The position numbers and the translations under genes were made by a program. 64,000 nucleotides of DNA from Streptomyces cyaneus (lineage in GTDB: Bacteria > Actinomycetota > Actinomycetes > Streptomycetales > Streptomycetaceae): assembly GCF_004028635.1 (NCBI RefSeq), contig NZ_RQJW01000003.1, forward strand, positions 1,364,001 to 1,428,000, in the 5' to 3' direction. A model generated the notes under the pieces. It saw only the letters and a program-made list of their open reading frames with translations. It ran no database searches and was not told the origin of the DNA. Below are positions 15,323-24,700 of this stretch, one piece after another; the stretch's first letter is position 1, and every line of letters starts with the position of its first letter.

Positions 15323-17062
15323 TCAGCTGCCGTCCCGGTGTGCGTGCGCTTCGGCGAGGAGCAGGTAGCTCGCGGCGGTCCAGGTGTAGGCGCGGTCGCG
15401 CAGGCCCCTTCCGGTCAGGGCGTCGAAGTTCTCGGCGAAGCCATGGGCCTCGCACAGGGCGCGGAAACGGGCGCTGATCTCGTCCGCCGGCCGGTGGTGC
15501 CCGGCACGGCGCAGACCGTCCTCGATGAGGACCGTGGCCGGTGCCCAGATGGGGCCGCGCCAGTAGCCGTCGGAGAGGTAGTGCGGCGAGGTGGTGACTT
15601 CCGTGGCCAGCCCGTACGGGGTCAGGTGGGCCTCGATCCGGGCGGCCAGCACACCGCTGACTTCCTCCGGCAGATGCTCGCCCAGCACGATGGGCATCAG
15701 GTCGAGGAGGCCGGCGCTGTCCCAGGTGTCGCCGCTGTCGACGCCCTGGGCGACGAACCGGTCACCGTTCCACAGCTCTTCGAGCATCGCGGCCTGGGTC
15801 GTCTCGGCGGCCCGCGTCCACCGGCGGGCGTCGTCGGGTCTGTCCAACCGCGTCGCCAGGTCGGCGAGTTCGCGGAGCTGGAGGACGAGGAAGGCGGCCA
15901 GGTCGGCGGTGACGACGACGCGTTCGGGGTCGAAGGTGGTGGCGTTGTCCCAGCCGCTGTCGTTGCCGTGCTGGTAGTGGGGCAGCGCGGCGCCGGGGGC
16001 GCGGCGTGCGGTGAGCCAGAAGTCCGTCCAGCGCTCCAGCCTGTCGTACGTCTCGGCCAGTTCGGCCCGGCCCGGCGGGGTGGTCAGGCGACGGCGCAGG
16101 TGGCCGAACGCCCAGCCGTGGATGGGCGGTTTGACGAAGTTGCGCAGGACCTCGGAGTGGGTGACCGAGTCGGGCAGTGCCCCGGTCTCGTCCTGGTGGT
16201 CGAAGGGCAGGTGGAACTGGTCCCGGGCGAGTTCGGGGTGGCCGGGGGCCAGGGCCAGGGCGTTGAAGCAGTGGTCCCAGCTCCAGACCTTGTCCATCCA
16301 GTGCTTGGACATGAGGACGGCGGCCCGGGTGACCAGACCGACCGGGCGTACCGTCGCGGACCACAGGACGTACGCGGCGAGTTCGGCGGCCGGGGTCGCG
16401 GCCGAGCGCCAGGGGGCGACCCTGTCGACGAAGTCCGCGAAGGAGTTGCGCGCGGCCTCGACGACCTTGCCGAAGGTCACCGCCGAGGCGTACGGCGGGC
16501 GGGCGGTGTCGATTTCCTCGACCGCGATCTCCCAGGGCACCTCGGCGTCCGTGCCGGCGGCGACGGTGAGGCCGCGGTCGGCGTCGCCCAGGGCCTGGGC
16601 GCCGACGGCGTCGGCCGTGCCGGAGAGCACGGTGACGCGGTAGCGGCGACCGGTCTCGTACGACGTGAAGACGTACGCGTCGGCGGCCGCGTCGCGGAAG
16701 AAGTAGGTGCCGCTGAACGGGGTCAGCGTCCGGGCCGCCGCACTGACACGCAACGGCATCCCCGTACCGCGCAGCCGTACGGTGTCCGGCGACTCGTAGG
16801 CGAGGTCCACGCGGCCGCTCGCGCCGACCCAGCTCAGCAGGCCCGGGCCGGCCTCCACACGGGTCTCGGCCCGCTCGCCCGTCCCGGCATCGAGCGGCAT
16901 GAGGCGCAGGACGGCGTGCATGCCGTTCTGGTGCGAGACCAGGTGGAGGTCCTCGGCGCGGGTCTTCTCCGCCACCACGGGGGAGATGCCGAACCAGGAT
17001 CCGTAGGTGCTGAAGGGGATGTCGTCGACGGAGAAGTCCGGGCCGGGGCGGTCGGCGGTCAT
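15323..17062 (-). CDS. Glycoside hydrolase, GH63/MGH1-like (alpha-glycosidase fold), intracellular
   Basis: The protein is 579 residues without a signal peptide. The N-terminal 200 residues are a beta-sandwich; the rest is an (alpha/alpha)6 barrel. The barrel carries KHWMDKVWSWDHCFNALAL and HGNDSGWDNATTF, a pattern typical of GH63 and mannosylglycerate-hydrolase-like (MGH1) enzymes, in which the aspartate of the NDSGWDN stretch is conserved. ATG at 17062 begins the recognisable sequence. It is the fourth gene of a leftward operon with a solute-binding lipoprotein and two permeases. It should therefore cut the imported oligosaccharide inside the cell. The sugar is unknown. Confidence 0.83.
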   Translation of the reverse strand: MTADRPGPDFSVDDIPFSTYGSWFGISPVVAEKTRAEDLHLVSHQNGMHAVLRLMPLDAGTGERAETRVEAGPGLLSWVGASGRVDLAYESPDTVRLRGTGMPLRVSAAARTLTPFSGTYFFRDAAADAYVFTSYETGRRYRVTVLSGTADAVGAQALGDADRGLTVAAGTDAEVPWEIAVEEIDTARPPYASAVTFGKVVEAARNSFADFVDRVAPWRSAATPAAELAAYVLWSATVRPVGLVTRAAVLMSKHWMDKVWSWDHCFNALALAPGHPELARDQFHLPFDHQDETGALPDSVTHSEVLRNFVKPPIHGWAFGHLRRRLTTPPGRAELAETYDRLERWTDFWLTARRAPGAALPHYQHGNDSGWDNATTFDPERVVVTADLAAFLVLQLRELADLATRLDRPDDARRWTRAAETTQAAMLEELWNGDRFVAQGVDSGDTWDSAGLLDLMPIVLGEHLPEEVSGVLAARIEAHLTPYGLATEVTTSPHYLSDGYWRGPIWAPATVLIEDGLRRAGHHRPADEISARFRALCEAHGFAENFDALTGRGLRDRAYTWTAASYLLLAEAHAHRDGS

Positions 17063-17148
17063 GACAGCGTCACTCGTTTCTCGGGCAGGGGTGGCCGACC
17101 GTCCGGCGGGCGAACGGACGGTGGTCCGTGGGGGCGAGGCGGAAGGGG

Positions 17149-17973
17149 TCAGTCCTTGACCGCGCCGGCGGTCACACCGGCGGCGACATAGCGCTGGGCG
17201 AGGACGAGGATGACCGCGGCGGGCAGCGAGGCCACGACGGCGGTGGCCATGATCGCGTTCCACTCCTGGTTGTTGTTGCCTATGTAGTGGTAGATGCCGA
17301 GGGTGATCGGCTCGTGGGCGCCGCCGTTGACGAGCGTGCCCGCGAAGACGAAGTCGGACCAGGACCACAGGAACGCGAACAGGGAGACCGTGACGACGGC
17401 GTTGCGGCTCATCGGCAGGACGATCGACCAGAAGGTGCGCAGCGGCCCGGCGCCGTCCGTCTTCGCGGCCTGGAGGAGTTCGCCGGGGATGCCGGACATG
17501 AACGCGGTGAAGATCAGGACCGCGAAGGGGACGGCCAGGGTGGAGTCGGCGACGATGAGGCCGGGGACGGACTGGAGCAGGCCGAGCTGGAGGTAGATGG
17601 CGTAGAAGCCCATCGCCAAGATGATGCCGGGGATCATCTGGGCGGCCAGGAGGAGGAAGTTGAGCACACCGCCGCCGCGGGGGCGCAGCTTGGCCAGGGC
17701 GTAGCCGGCGGGGGCGGACAGGGCCACGGTGAGGACGACCGTGCCCAGGCCGATGACGAGGCTCGTGCCGAGATACGGCAACTGCTCGTCGAGGACCGTG
17801 CGGTAGCCCGCGAGGGTGCCGTGGACGGGGAACAGGTCCGGTGGGCTCTTGCGCATGTCCTGGTCGCGGGTGAACGACACGTTCAGCATCCAGTAGACAG
17901 GGAAGAGCATGATCCCGGTCAGCAGGACACCGACGGCCGTCTTCCCCCACGTACGCTTGCCGCTTCGGTTCAT
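17149..17973 (-). CDS. Carbohydrate ABC transporter permease (MalG-like)
   Basis: This 274-residue inner membrane protein has about six hydrophobic segments. The first is TAVGVLLTGIMLFPVYWML at about residues 11-30. The EAA loop is recognisable as IPGELLQAAKTDGAGPLRTF near residue 170, the site that contacts the ATPase. The ATG at 17973 overlaps the preceding permease stop as ATGA. Membership of the CUT1 MalG group is clear from size and order after the MalF-like gene. No ATPase gene lies in the locus, so a shared ATPase such as MsiK, usual in Streptomyces, probably energises it. Confidence 0.93.
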   Translation of the reverse strand: MNRSGKRTWGKTAVGVLLTGIMLFPVYWMLNVSFTRDQDMRKSPPDLFPVHGTLAGYRTVLDEQLPYLGTSLVIGLGTVVLTVALSAPAGYALAKLRPRGGGVLNFLLLAAQMIPGIILAMGFYAIYLQLGLLQSVPGLIVADSTLAVPFAVLIFTAFMSGIPGELLQAAKTDGAGPLRTFWSIVLPMSRNAVVTVSLFAFLWSWSDFVFAGTLVNGGAHEPITLGIYHYIGNNNQEWNAIMATAVVASLPAAVILVLAQRYVAAGVTAGAVKD

Positions 17974-18941
17974 GACAGCGCCTGCTTTCTCTGCACCCGG
18001 ACGTACACCAGGCCGAAGACCAGGGCGGCGACCACGAGCAGGTTGCCGACGGCCGCGCCCGGGCCGAAGGCGGGCACGAGGTTGCCGAAGCCGAGCTGGT
18101 AGGACCAGGTGGCGAAGGTCGTGGACGAGTCCGCCGGGCCGCCCTTGGTCATGATCCAGATGATGTCGAACACCTTGAGCGTGTAGACGAGGCCCAGCAG
18201 AAGGGTGATGGCGGACACCGGGCGCAGCAGCGGGAAGGTGATGCTCCAGAACCGCCGCCAGGCACCCGCCCCGTCGAGGGCTGCGGCCTCGTACAGCGCG
18301 GCCGGAACGGACTGGAGGCCGCTGTAGAGCACGACCAGGTTGAACGGGACGCCGATCCAGATGTTCGCGATGATCACCGAGGTCAGCGACCAGGACGGCG
18401 AGGTCAGCCAGTTGACCTGGTCGACGCCGACGGCGCCCAGCAGGGCGTTGACGACACCGGATTCGCTGTTGAGCATCCACGACCAGGTGGAGGCCGACAC
18501 GATCAGCGGCAGCAGCCAGGGCACCAGGAAGAGCGCGCGCAGGGTCGCCGACAGCCGGAAGTGCTGGTTGAAGAAGACCGCCAGGGCCAGACCGATGACG
18601 TACTGGAAGACCAGGCACACGGCGGTGAACACCACGGTGTGCAGCAGGGCCGGGGCGAACGTCGGGTCGTCGAAGACGGTCCGGTAGTTCTCCACGCCCG
18701 TGAACGGCGCGTCGCCCTGGACGAAGGAACGGACCGTGTAGTTGCGCAGGCTCAGGTCGATGTTGCGGTAGAGCGGATAGGCGTAGAAGAGGACGAGGTA
18801 GAGGGTCACCGGGGCGAGGAACGCCCAGGCGGCGAACTGCTGGGAGCCGGGGCGGCGCCGTGCCCGGGGCGGTGTGGTGGGGCCCGCACCGCTGTGGCCC
18901 GGTGTGGGCCGGCGGTGCGGCACTTCGGTCGTGTGACTCAT
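17970..18941 (-). CDS. Carbohydrate ABC transporter permease (MalF-like)
   Basis: This 323-residue membrane protein has a charged, proline-rich N-terminal tail of about 35 residues and then six predicted membrane spans, starting FAAWAFLAPVTLYLVLFYAY. The EAA-type loop near residue 220 reads PAALYEAAALDGAGAWRRFW. ATG at 18941 was chosen as the first start in the homologous region. It ends in a four-base ATGA overlap with the MalG-like partner and follows the solute-binding lipoprotein by 20 bases. The order binding protein-MalF-MalG is that of CUT1 sugar importers. Confidence 0.93.
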   Translation of the reverse strand: MSHTTEVPHRRPTPGHSGAGPTTPPRARRRPGSQQFAAWAFLAPVTLYLVLFYAYPLYRNIDLSLRNYTVRSFVQGDAPFTGVENYRTVFDDPTFAPALLHTVVFTAVCLVFQYVIGLALAVFFNQHFRLSATLRALFLVPWLLPLIVSASTWSWMLNSESGVVNALLGAVGVDQVNWLTSPSWSLTSVIIANIWIGVPFNLVVLYSGLQSVPAALYEAAALDGAGAWRRFWSITFPLLRPVSAITLLLGLVYTLKVFDIIWIMTKGGPADSSTTFATWSYQLGFGNLVPAFGPGAAVGNLLVVAALVFGLVYVRVQRKQALS

Positions 18942-18961
18942 CAACGGGCCCTGGGGTGCGC

Positions 18962-20209
18962 TCACTTGACGGCGGACTGGGCGGCGCTCAGCGCGTCCTT
19001 CGGGGACGTCGAGCCGCTGAGGGCGGACTGGACGGCCTTCCACATCTGCTCCGAGATCTTGGGGTACTTGGTGCCCAGCTCGTCACTGGTGCGTCCCTTG
19101 GCCGCCTTGACCGCGTCGACCCACGGCTTCAGCTCGGCGTTCGCCGCGACCTGCTTGTCCTGGACCTCGCTGGTCGGGGCCACGTAGGACAGGGTGGTGT
19201 CGGTGTCGTAGAGGTTGTCGGTGCTGGTCAGACAGGTGACCAGCTTCTGCGAGGTGGCGTATCGGCCGGTGTCGCCCTGGACCGGGACGGTGACGAACTC
19301 GCCGCCGGTCGGGGCCGAGGCGTTGCCTCCGTCGGCGCCGGGGATGGGCAGGACGCCGTAGTCGAAGCCCGCCTTCTCGGCGTTGGCGAGCTGCCAGGTG
19401 CCGTTCTCGGCGAAGGCGTAGTCGCCGCTCGCGAACTCCTGCCAGCTGGTGGTCTGGGTGTTGTTGATGACCGAGTTGGGCGCGTAGCCCTTGTCGAGCC
19501 AGTCCTTCCACAGGGACAGCGCGGAGACGCCCTGCGCGGAGTCGAGTTCGGTGAGCTTCGCGCCGGATCCCCAGAACCACGGCAGGAACTGGAAGCTGCC
19601 CTCCTCGGTGCCGATCGCGGAGAACGTGACGCCCTTCTTGCCCGCCTTCTTCACCTTCTGAAGCGCCGCCGTCAGCGACTTCCAGTCCTTGACGGAGGCT
19701 ATGTCGACGCCGGCTTCCTTCAGCACCTCCTTGTTGTAATAGAGGGCAAGAGTGTTGGCGCCGATCGGTGTGCCGTACGTCTTCGCGTCCGACTGGCCGG
19801 CCGCGAGCAGGTTGGGGTCCACCTTGGAGGTGTCCAGCTTGTTGTCGTCGGTCGTGGTGAGCACGCCCGCCTCGGCCAGGGTCGACACCACCGGGTTGTC
19901 GACGATGAGGACGTCCGCCGAGTTGTCCTGCTGCGCGGCCAGCAGCGCCTTGTTGGACAGGTCGCTGGTGTCGAAGGCGGTCCGCTTGATCTTGACGCCG
20001 GCCTCGGTGCCGCAGGAGTCCAGCAGCTTCGCCCAGGCCGAGCCCTTGTCGAACTGCGGGTACGGGTCCCAGATGGTGTACGTACCGCTGTCCGCCGCGT
20101 TCGCCCCGCTGCCACCGGAGCCGGAACCACAGGCGGTGGCGGTGGTGGCGACGGCCAGGGCGGTGAGGGCCGCGGCGGTCAGACGGCGCTGTCTGGAGGA
20201 GCTGTTCAT
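18962..20209 (-). CDS. Extracellular sugar-binding lipoprotein (CUT1 ABC importer)
   Basis: The protein is 415 residues with a lipoprotein signal peptide: arginines at 6-9, a hydrophobic alanine/leucine core, then TTATAC with the lipidated Cys27 followed by a Gly/Ser linker. The mature part has the bilobal family 1 binding-protein features, including WLDKGYAPNSV and FASGDYAFAENGTWQLAN. ATG at 20209 is preceded by AAGGAA. It is the first gene of the import operon, which runs on to two permeases and an intracellular glycoside hydrolase. The adjacent LacI gene is upstream on the same strand, and degenerate copies of its putative operator lie at about 20302-20329. Ligand unknown, probably an oligosaccharide released by the large secreted glycosidase. 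Confidence 0.93.
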   Translation of the reverse strand: MNSSSRQRRLTAAALTALAVATTATACGSGSGGSGANAADSGTYTIWDPYPQFDKGSAWAKLLDSCGTEAGVKIKRTAFDTSDLSNKALLAAQQDNSADVLIVDNPVVSTLAEAGVLTTTDDNKLDTSKVDPNLLAAGQSDAKTYGTPIGANTLALYYNKEVLKEAGVDIASVKDWKSLTAALQKVKKAGKKGVTFSAIGTEEGSFQFLPWFWGSGAKLTELDSAQGVSALSLWKDWLDKGYAPNSVINNTQTTSWQEFASGDYAFAENGTWQLANAEKAGFDYGVLPIPGADGGNASAPTGGEFVTVPVQGDTGRYATSQKLVTCLTSTDNLYDTDTTLSYVAPTSEVQDKQVAANAELKPWVDAVKAAKGRTSDELGTKYPKISEQMWKAVQSALSGSTSPKDALSAAQSAVK

Positions 20210-20301
20210 TGCCAGGGTTCCTTTGTTTTGGGCATGCCGGTGCCGAGGACACGGGGGCGAGGGCACCGGGCGAGGGCACGAGCGAGGGAAAGAGGGCACG
20301 A

Positions 20302-20329
20302 CGAACGGCGCTGCGGAGCGGTTCGAACG
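20302..20329 (-). promoter_or_regulatory. Degenerate LacI half-operators before the sugar-import operon
   Basis: CGAACGG (20302-20308) and CGGTTCGAACG (20319-20329) match half-sites of the CGAACCGGTTCG palindrome found upstream of lacI and the large glycosidase. They lie about 100 bases before the binding-protein start and may allow weaker control by the same repressor. Confidence 0.35.
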
Positions 20330-20372
20330 AGCGGTGAAGTGAAGTGAGTTGAGGAGAACTACGCGGGTGCGG

Positions 20373-21395
20373 TCAGGGCGCAGTACCGGTCCCGGCGGGC
20401 CCGGTGCTGGCTCGCAGGGAGATCGGCGGCACGAGGAGGTGGTGCCGGGGCGGTCCGTCGGGCTGGTCGAGCCGCTCCATCAGGAGTTCGACGGCGCGCC
20501 GGCCCATCTCCTCCGCCGGCACGTCCGCCGCGGTGAGCTGCGGGGTCACCGTCTCCGCCCAGCGGCTGGCGACGACCCCGGTCACGGAGAAGTCGCGCGG
20601 CACATGGCGGCCCGCCACGGCGAGCCCCCGGTAGAGGCCGCCGAGGGCCGCCTCGTTCAGCGTGACCAGGGCCGTGGTGGCCGGGTCGTCGTGCAGGATG
20701 CGTTCCACACAGGCCTGGCCCGAGGCGGCGTCGTCCCCACAGCAGTACGTCCGCACCGTCAGCCCGCGCTCGGCCGCGGCCTTGGTGAAACCGTCCAGGC
20801 CGCGGTGCGCGGACTCGTACCCCGCCCGCAGTAGCTGCTCGGGCCGGTTGACGAAGGCGACCCGGCGGTGGCCGAGGTCCGCCAGATGGTGGACGCACGC
20901 CGCCGCCAGGGCGGTGTGGTCCAGGCCCACCCACCAGCTGCCCTCCTGATGGGCGGTGCGGCCGATGGCTACGGAGGGGAAGTCCAGGGCGGCCAGGTGA
21001 TCGACCCGGTCGTCCTCCAGTCTGATCTCCATCAGGATCGCGCCGTCGACGCGCCGCTCCCCCAGCAGCCGCTGGAAGGAACGGTCGCTGTCGACGCCGC
21101 TGGGCGAGAGCAGCACGTCGTAGTCGTAGGCCGCGGCGGCCTCCACCACACTGCCGATGAAGTCCAGCTGCATGCCGGTGTAGTGGTTGCCGGCCGGCGG
21201 GAAGACCAGGCCGATCGTGCTGGTCCGCCCGTTGGCCAGGGCACGGGCACTGGCACTGGGCCGGTAGCCCAGCTCGTCGACGACCTGCTGGATCTTGCGT
21301 CGGGTGTCCTCCGAGACCGGGCGTTTGCCGCTCAGCGCGTAGGACACGGTGCTCCGCGAGACACCGGCCCGCCGGGCGATCTCACCGATGTTCAC
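20373..21395 (-). CDS. LacI family transcriptional repressor
   Basis: This 340-residue regulator starts with the classic LacI helix-turn-helix NIGEIARRAGVSRSTVSYAL, then the hinge helix region (YRPSASARALA). The periplasmic-binding-like effector domain includes TIGLVFPPAGNHYTGMQLDF. GTG at 21395 is preceded by AAGGAG. Four copies of the 12-bp palindrome CGAACCGGTTCG lie within 320 bases upstream. The central CG pair and symmetric arms are typical of LacI-family operators, so autoregulation and control of the divergent glycosidase are likely. It probably senses a sugar taken up by the adjacent importer. Confidence 0.93.
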   Translation of the reverse strand: MNIGEIARRAGVSRSTVSYALSGKRPVSEDTRRKIQQVVDELGYRPSASARALANGRTSTIGLVFPPAGNHYTGMQLDFIGSVVEAAAAYDYDVLLSPSGVDSDRSFQRLLGERRVDGAILMEIRLEDDRVDHLAALDFPSVAIGRTAHQEGSWWVGLDHTALAAACVHHLADLGHRRVAFVNRPEQLLRAGYESAHRGLDGFTKAAAERGLTVRTYCCGDDAASGQACVERILHDDPATTALVTLNEAALGGLYRGLAVAGRHVPRDFSVTGVVASRWAETVTPQLTAADVPAEEMGRRAVELLMERLDQPDGPPRHHLLVPPISLRASTGPAGTGTAP

Positions 21396-21407
21396 GGGAC
21401 TCCTTCG

Positions 21408-21447
21408 TCGAACCGGTTCGAACGCGGACCGTTGTCGAACCGGTTCG
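21408..21447. promoter_or_regulatory. Two LacI-type operators upstream of lacI
   Basis: TCGAACCGGTTCGA (21408-21421, a perfect 14-bp palindrome) and CGAACCGGTTCG (21436-21447) are centred 27 bases apart. The first lies 13 bases before the lacI start, where binding would block its transcription or translation start region. Confidence 0.75.
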
Positions 21448-21577
21448 CGTGAAGTGAAGGTAGGAACCGCCCGGGCGCCTGTCAACACCTCGGGCCGTAC
21501 TTCCACGTCCGGGCAATTCACCCGGTAGAACCTTGCGCGAGAGGGATTGATGCCCGGGAGTCCCGGTGCTAGCTTCG

Positions 21578-21589
21578 CGAACCGGTTCG
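21578..21589. promoter_or_regulatory. LacI-type operator, third copy
   Basis: CGAACCGGTTCG, perfect palindrome, in the long divergent region between lacI and the glycosidase (21396-21785). Apart from the operators, no other gene is visible in this region. Confidence 0.75.
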
Positions 21590-21698
21590 ATGAAGTGATC
21601 CTTCCGACGACCGCGAGCCCGTCCCGCGCCTTCCCCGGAATGCCGGGCCCGCCCTACCCGCTGCACGACGAGATCCCGCACCTCAGCGGCTCGGACGA

Positions 21699-21712
21699 TC
21701 GAACCGGTTCGA
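21699..21712. promoter_or_regulatory. LacI-type operator, fourth copy, before the large glycosidase
   Basis: TCGAACCGGTTCGA, perfect 14-bp palindrome, 74 bases upstream of the glycosidase ATG. It is followed by two further TTCGAC-like partial half-sites. Its position is right for repressing the glycosidase promoter. Confidence 0.75.
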
Positions 21713-21785
21713 CGGACTCGACAGACGGTTCGACAGATGCCGCCCCGACCCAGCACCCGTTACTCGAGGATTGAGGACGCAATCC

Positions 21786-24700
21786 ATGCCATCCGCTGAA
21801 AGACCCGCCCGGCGCCGAGCCCCGGCCGCCATGGCCGTCGCTCTCGGCGCGGGCCTGCTGACCGCACCAGCCGTCCCCGCGCAGGCAGCCGACGCGCCCC
21901 AGCCCGCCGCCCGCTACACCTTCGACGAGGACGACCTCACGTCCGGCAGGATCACCGACAGCTCCGGCAACGGCCTGACGGCGACCCTGGTGAACGGCTC
22001 CACCGCCCAGTCCGTCGACGGCACGGGCGGCGGCAAGGCCCTGTCCCTGCCCGGCGGGGCGCCCACCTCCGACGGCGCGTACGTCCGTCTGCCCCGGGAG
22101 GTCGTCGGCGACGCGACCGACCTGACGGTCTCGGCCCGTGTGAAGTGGAGCGGCGACAAGTCGTCCTGGCAGCGAATCTTCGATCTGGGCACCAACACCA
22201 CCAAGTACCTCTTCAGCACCCCGTACAACGGCGGCGGCCTGTTCCAGACCTCCGTGACCACCGGCGGAGGCGGCGCGGAGGCACAGGTCCGCGGCTATGC
22301 GGCGCTTCCCGCGAACGAGTGGCGGACGGTCACCGTCACCCTCGACACCACGGCCGGCAAGCTCACCACCTACCTCGACGGCGTGGCGGTCTCCTCCGCC
22401 GCGACCGGCATCAAGGCCAAGGAGCTGCTGGACGGCTCGGCCACGGCGGCCGGCTACATCGGCAAGTCCTTCTGGCCGGACCCGCTGCTCAAGGGGGCGA
22501 TCGACGACTTCACCGTGTGGCACGCGGCGCTGAACGCCGAGCAGGTGGCCGGTACGGTCGGGGCCATGCCCACGGTCCAGGACCTCTCGAAGACGTCCTT
22601 CGAGGTGCGTACGACGACGGGTACCGCCCCGTCCCTCCCCACCGCCGTCCGGTCCTCCTTCTCGGACGGCTACGACCGTGACCTGCCGATCACCTGGGAC
22701 GCCGTACCGTCCGACAGGTACGCCCGGCCGGGCACCTTCACGGTGTCGGGCACGGCGGCCGGACGCGCCGTGAAGGCCACGGTCACGGTGGTCCGCGAGG
22801 GGCAGCTCACCGTCGACCTCGGCTCGGACACCGGCGCCTTCCACGGCGGCGCGTCCGGCACCCTCTACGGCCTGTACGGACCGGACGTCCCCACCAACAA
22901 CCTCATCGAGGGCATGGGTCTGCGCACGGTCTCCACCAAGGCGCAGGACGGACCGCAGCACCCAGGTGCCGACGCGCTGGAGGTGGTGAAACCGCTGGCG
23001 GACTCCACCGACGGCGATGTGTACATCTACATGACCGACATCCACCGCGGCTTCCCGTACCAGTGGCCGGGCGACACCCCGGCGCAGAAGCTCAAGCTCT
23101 ACCAGGAGAAGCTGGCCAAGCAGGTCGACCAGGTCCTGCAACTGCCTGAGCAGTACCAGGACAACATCGTCTTCGTGCCGTTCAACGAGCCCGAAGGCAA
23201 CATGTTCGGCACCGGCGAGTGGAGCTACAACAAGATCAGCTGGCTCAACGACCCCGACGACTTCTTCGCCGCCTGGGACGACGCCTACAAGCTCATCAAG
23301 GGGAAGATGCCTAGCGCCCGCATCGCCGGCCCCAACACCAGCGTCCTCTACGACCAGGTCAAGGGCTTCCTCACCCACACCCTCGCCGCCGGCACCCTCC
23401 CGGACGTCATCACCTGGCACGAGCTGAGCCACCCGGAGGCGGTGCGCGAGAGCGTCGCCAAGTACCGGGCGTGGGAGAAGGAGCTGTTCAAGGGCACCGA
23501 GCGTGAGGGCACCCAACTCCCCATCAACATCAACGAGTACGCCTTCAACTACCACACCTCCGTCCCCGGCCAGATGATCCAGTGGGTGTCCGCGATCGAG
23601 GAGTCCAAGGTTGACGCCGACATCGCCTACTGGAACATCGACGGCAACCTCTCCGACTCGGCGGTGCAGTCGAACCGCGGCAACGGCCAGTGGTGGCTGC
23701 TGAACTCGTACGCCTCGATGAGCGGGCACACGGTGCGGGTGTCCCCGCCGTTCCCCGGCGAGAACTACACCATGCAGGGCGTCGCCACGCTGGACGCCAA
23801 GAAGCGGCAGGCCCGGCTGATCTTCGGCGGGTCCGACGGCAAGGGCCACATCACCTTCGCGGGCGTCCCGAAGAACGTCTTCGGGGACGGCGTGCACGCC
23901 TGGGTCCGCGAGATCGAGTGGAGCGGGCAGGTCGGCGACAACTCCGGCCCGAAGCTGCTGACGGAGACGAACCTGAAGGTCGGTGACGACGGCGAGGTAG
24001 TCGTCGACTTCGGCGACGGCGGGCTGCCGACGCTGAAGGAGTCCTCGGCGTACGAGATCGTCCTCAGCCCGGCAGGAAAGGCGAGGAGCACGCAGTCCCC
24101 GCCGGCGCGCTGGCAGGGGTCGTACGAGGCGGAGGACGCCGCCCACACCGGGTCCGGCTACTCGAAGAACGGCCCGGAGGGGTCGCCGCGCGATGTGTCG
24201 AAGTTCTACACCTCCGGCGGCTACGACGTCGGCGGCCTGCGCGCCGGCTCGGACGTCACGCTCGACTTCACCGTCGACGTGCCCGAGGACGGCACCTACG
24301 ACCTGAGCGTCTTCGCCAACTCCCTCAACACCTTCGACAAGGTGAAGGAACAAGGTCCCACCAACGTCTTCCTGCGCGTGGACGGCAAGGCGGACAGCGA
24401 GCAGGAGCTGCATCTGCCGCTCGGCTACAAGTGGGTGGTGTGGGACCACACCGACACCAAGGTCCAGCTCACCAAGGGCAAGCACACCCTCACGCTCGCC
24501 GCGAAGAGCCTCGACGGCAAGCGCGCCACCAAGGGCGACGCCATCGTCGACCGCCTCATGCTCTCCCTGCCGGAGGCTTCGGCCGCCACCCAGGTGTACG
24601 AGGGCGAGCTGGCCTGGCTGGACGGGGACGCGCGGCCCGTCTACGACCTGCCGAAGCAGGCCGCAGTCCCCGCCACCGGCTCGGGCGCGGTCCGGCTCCC

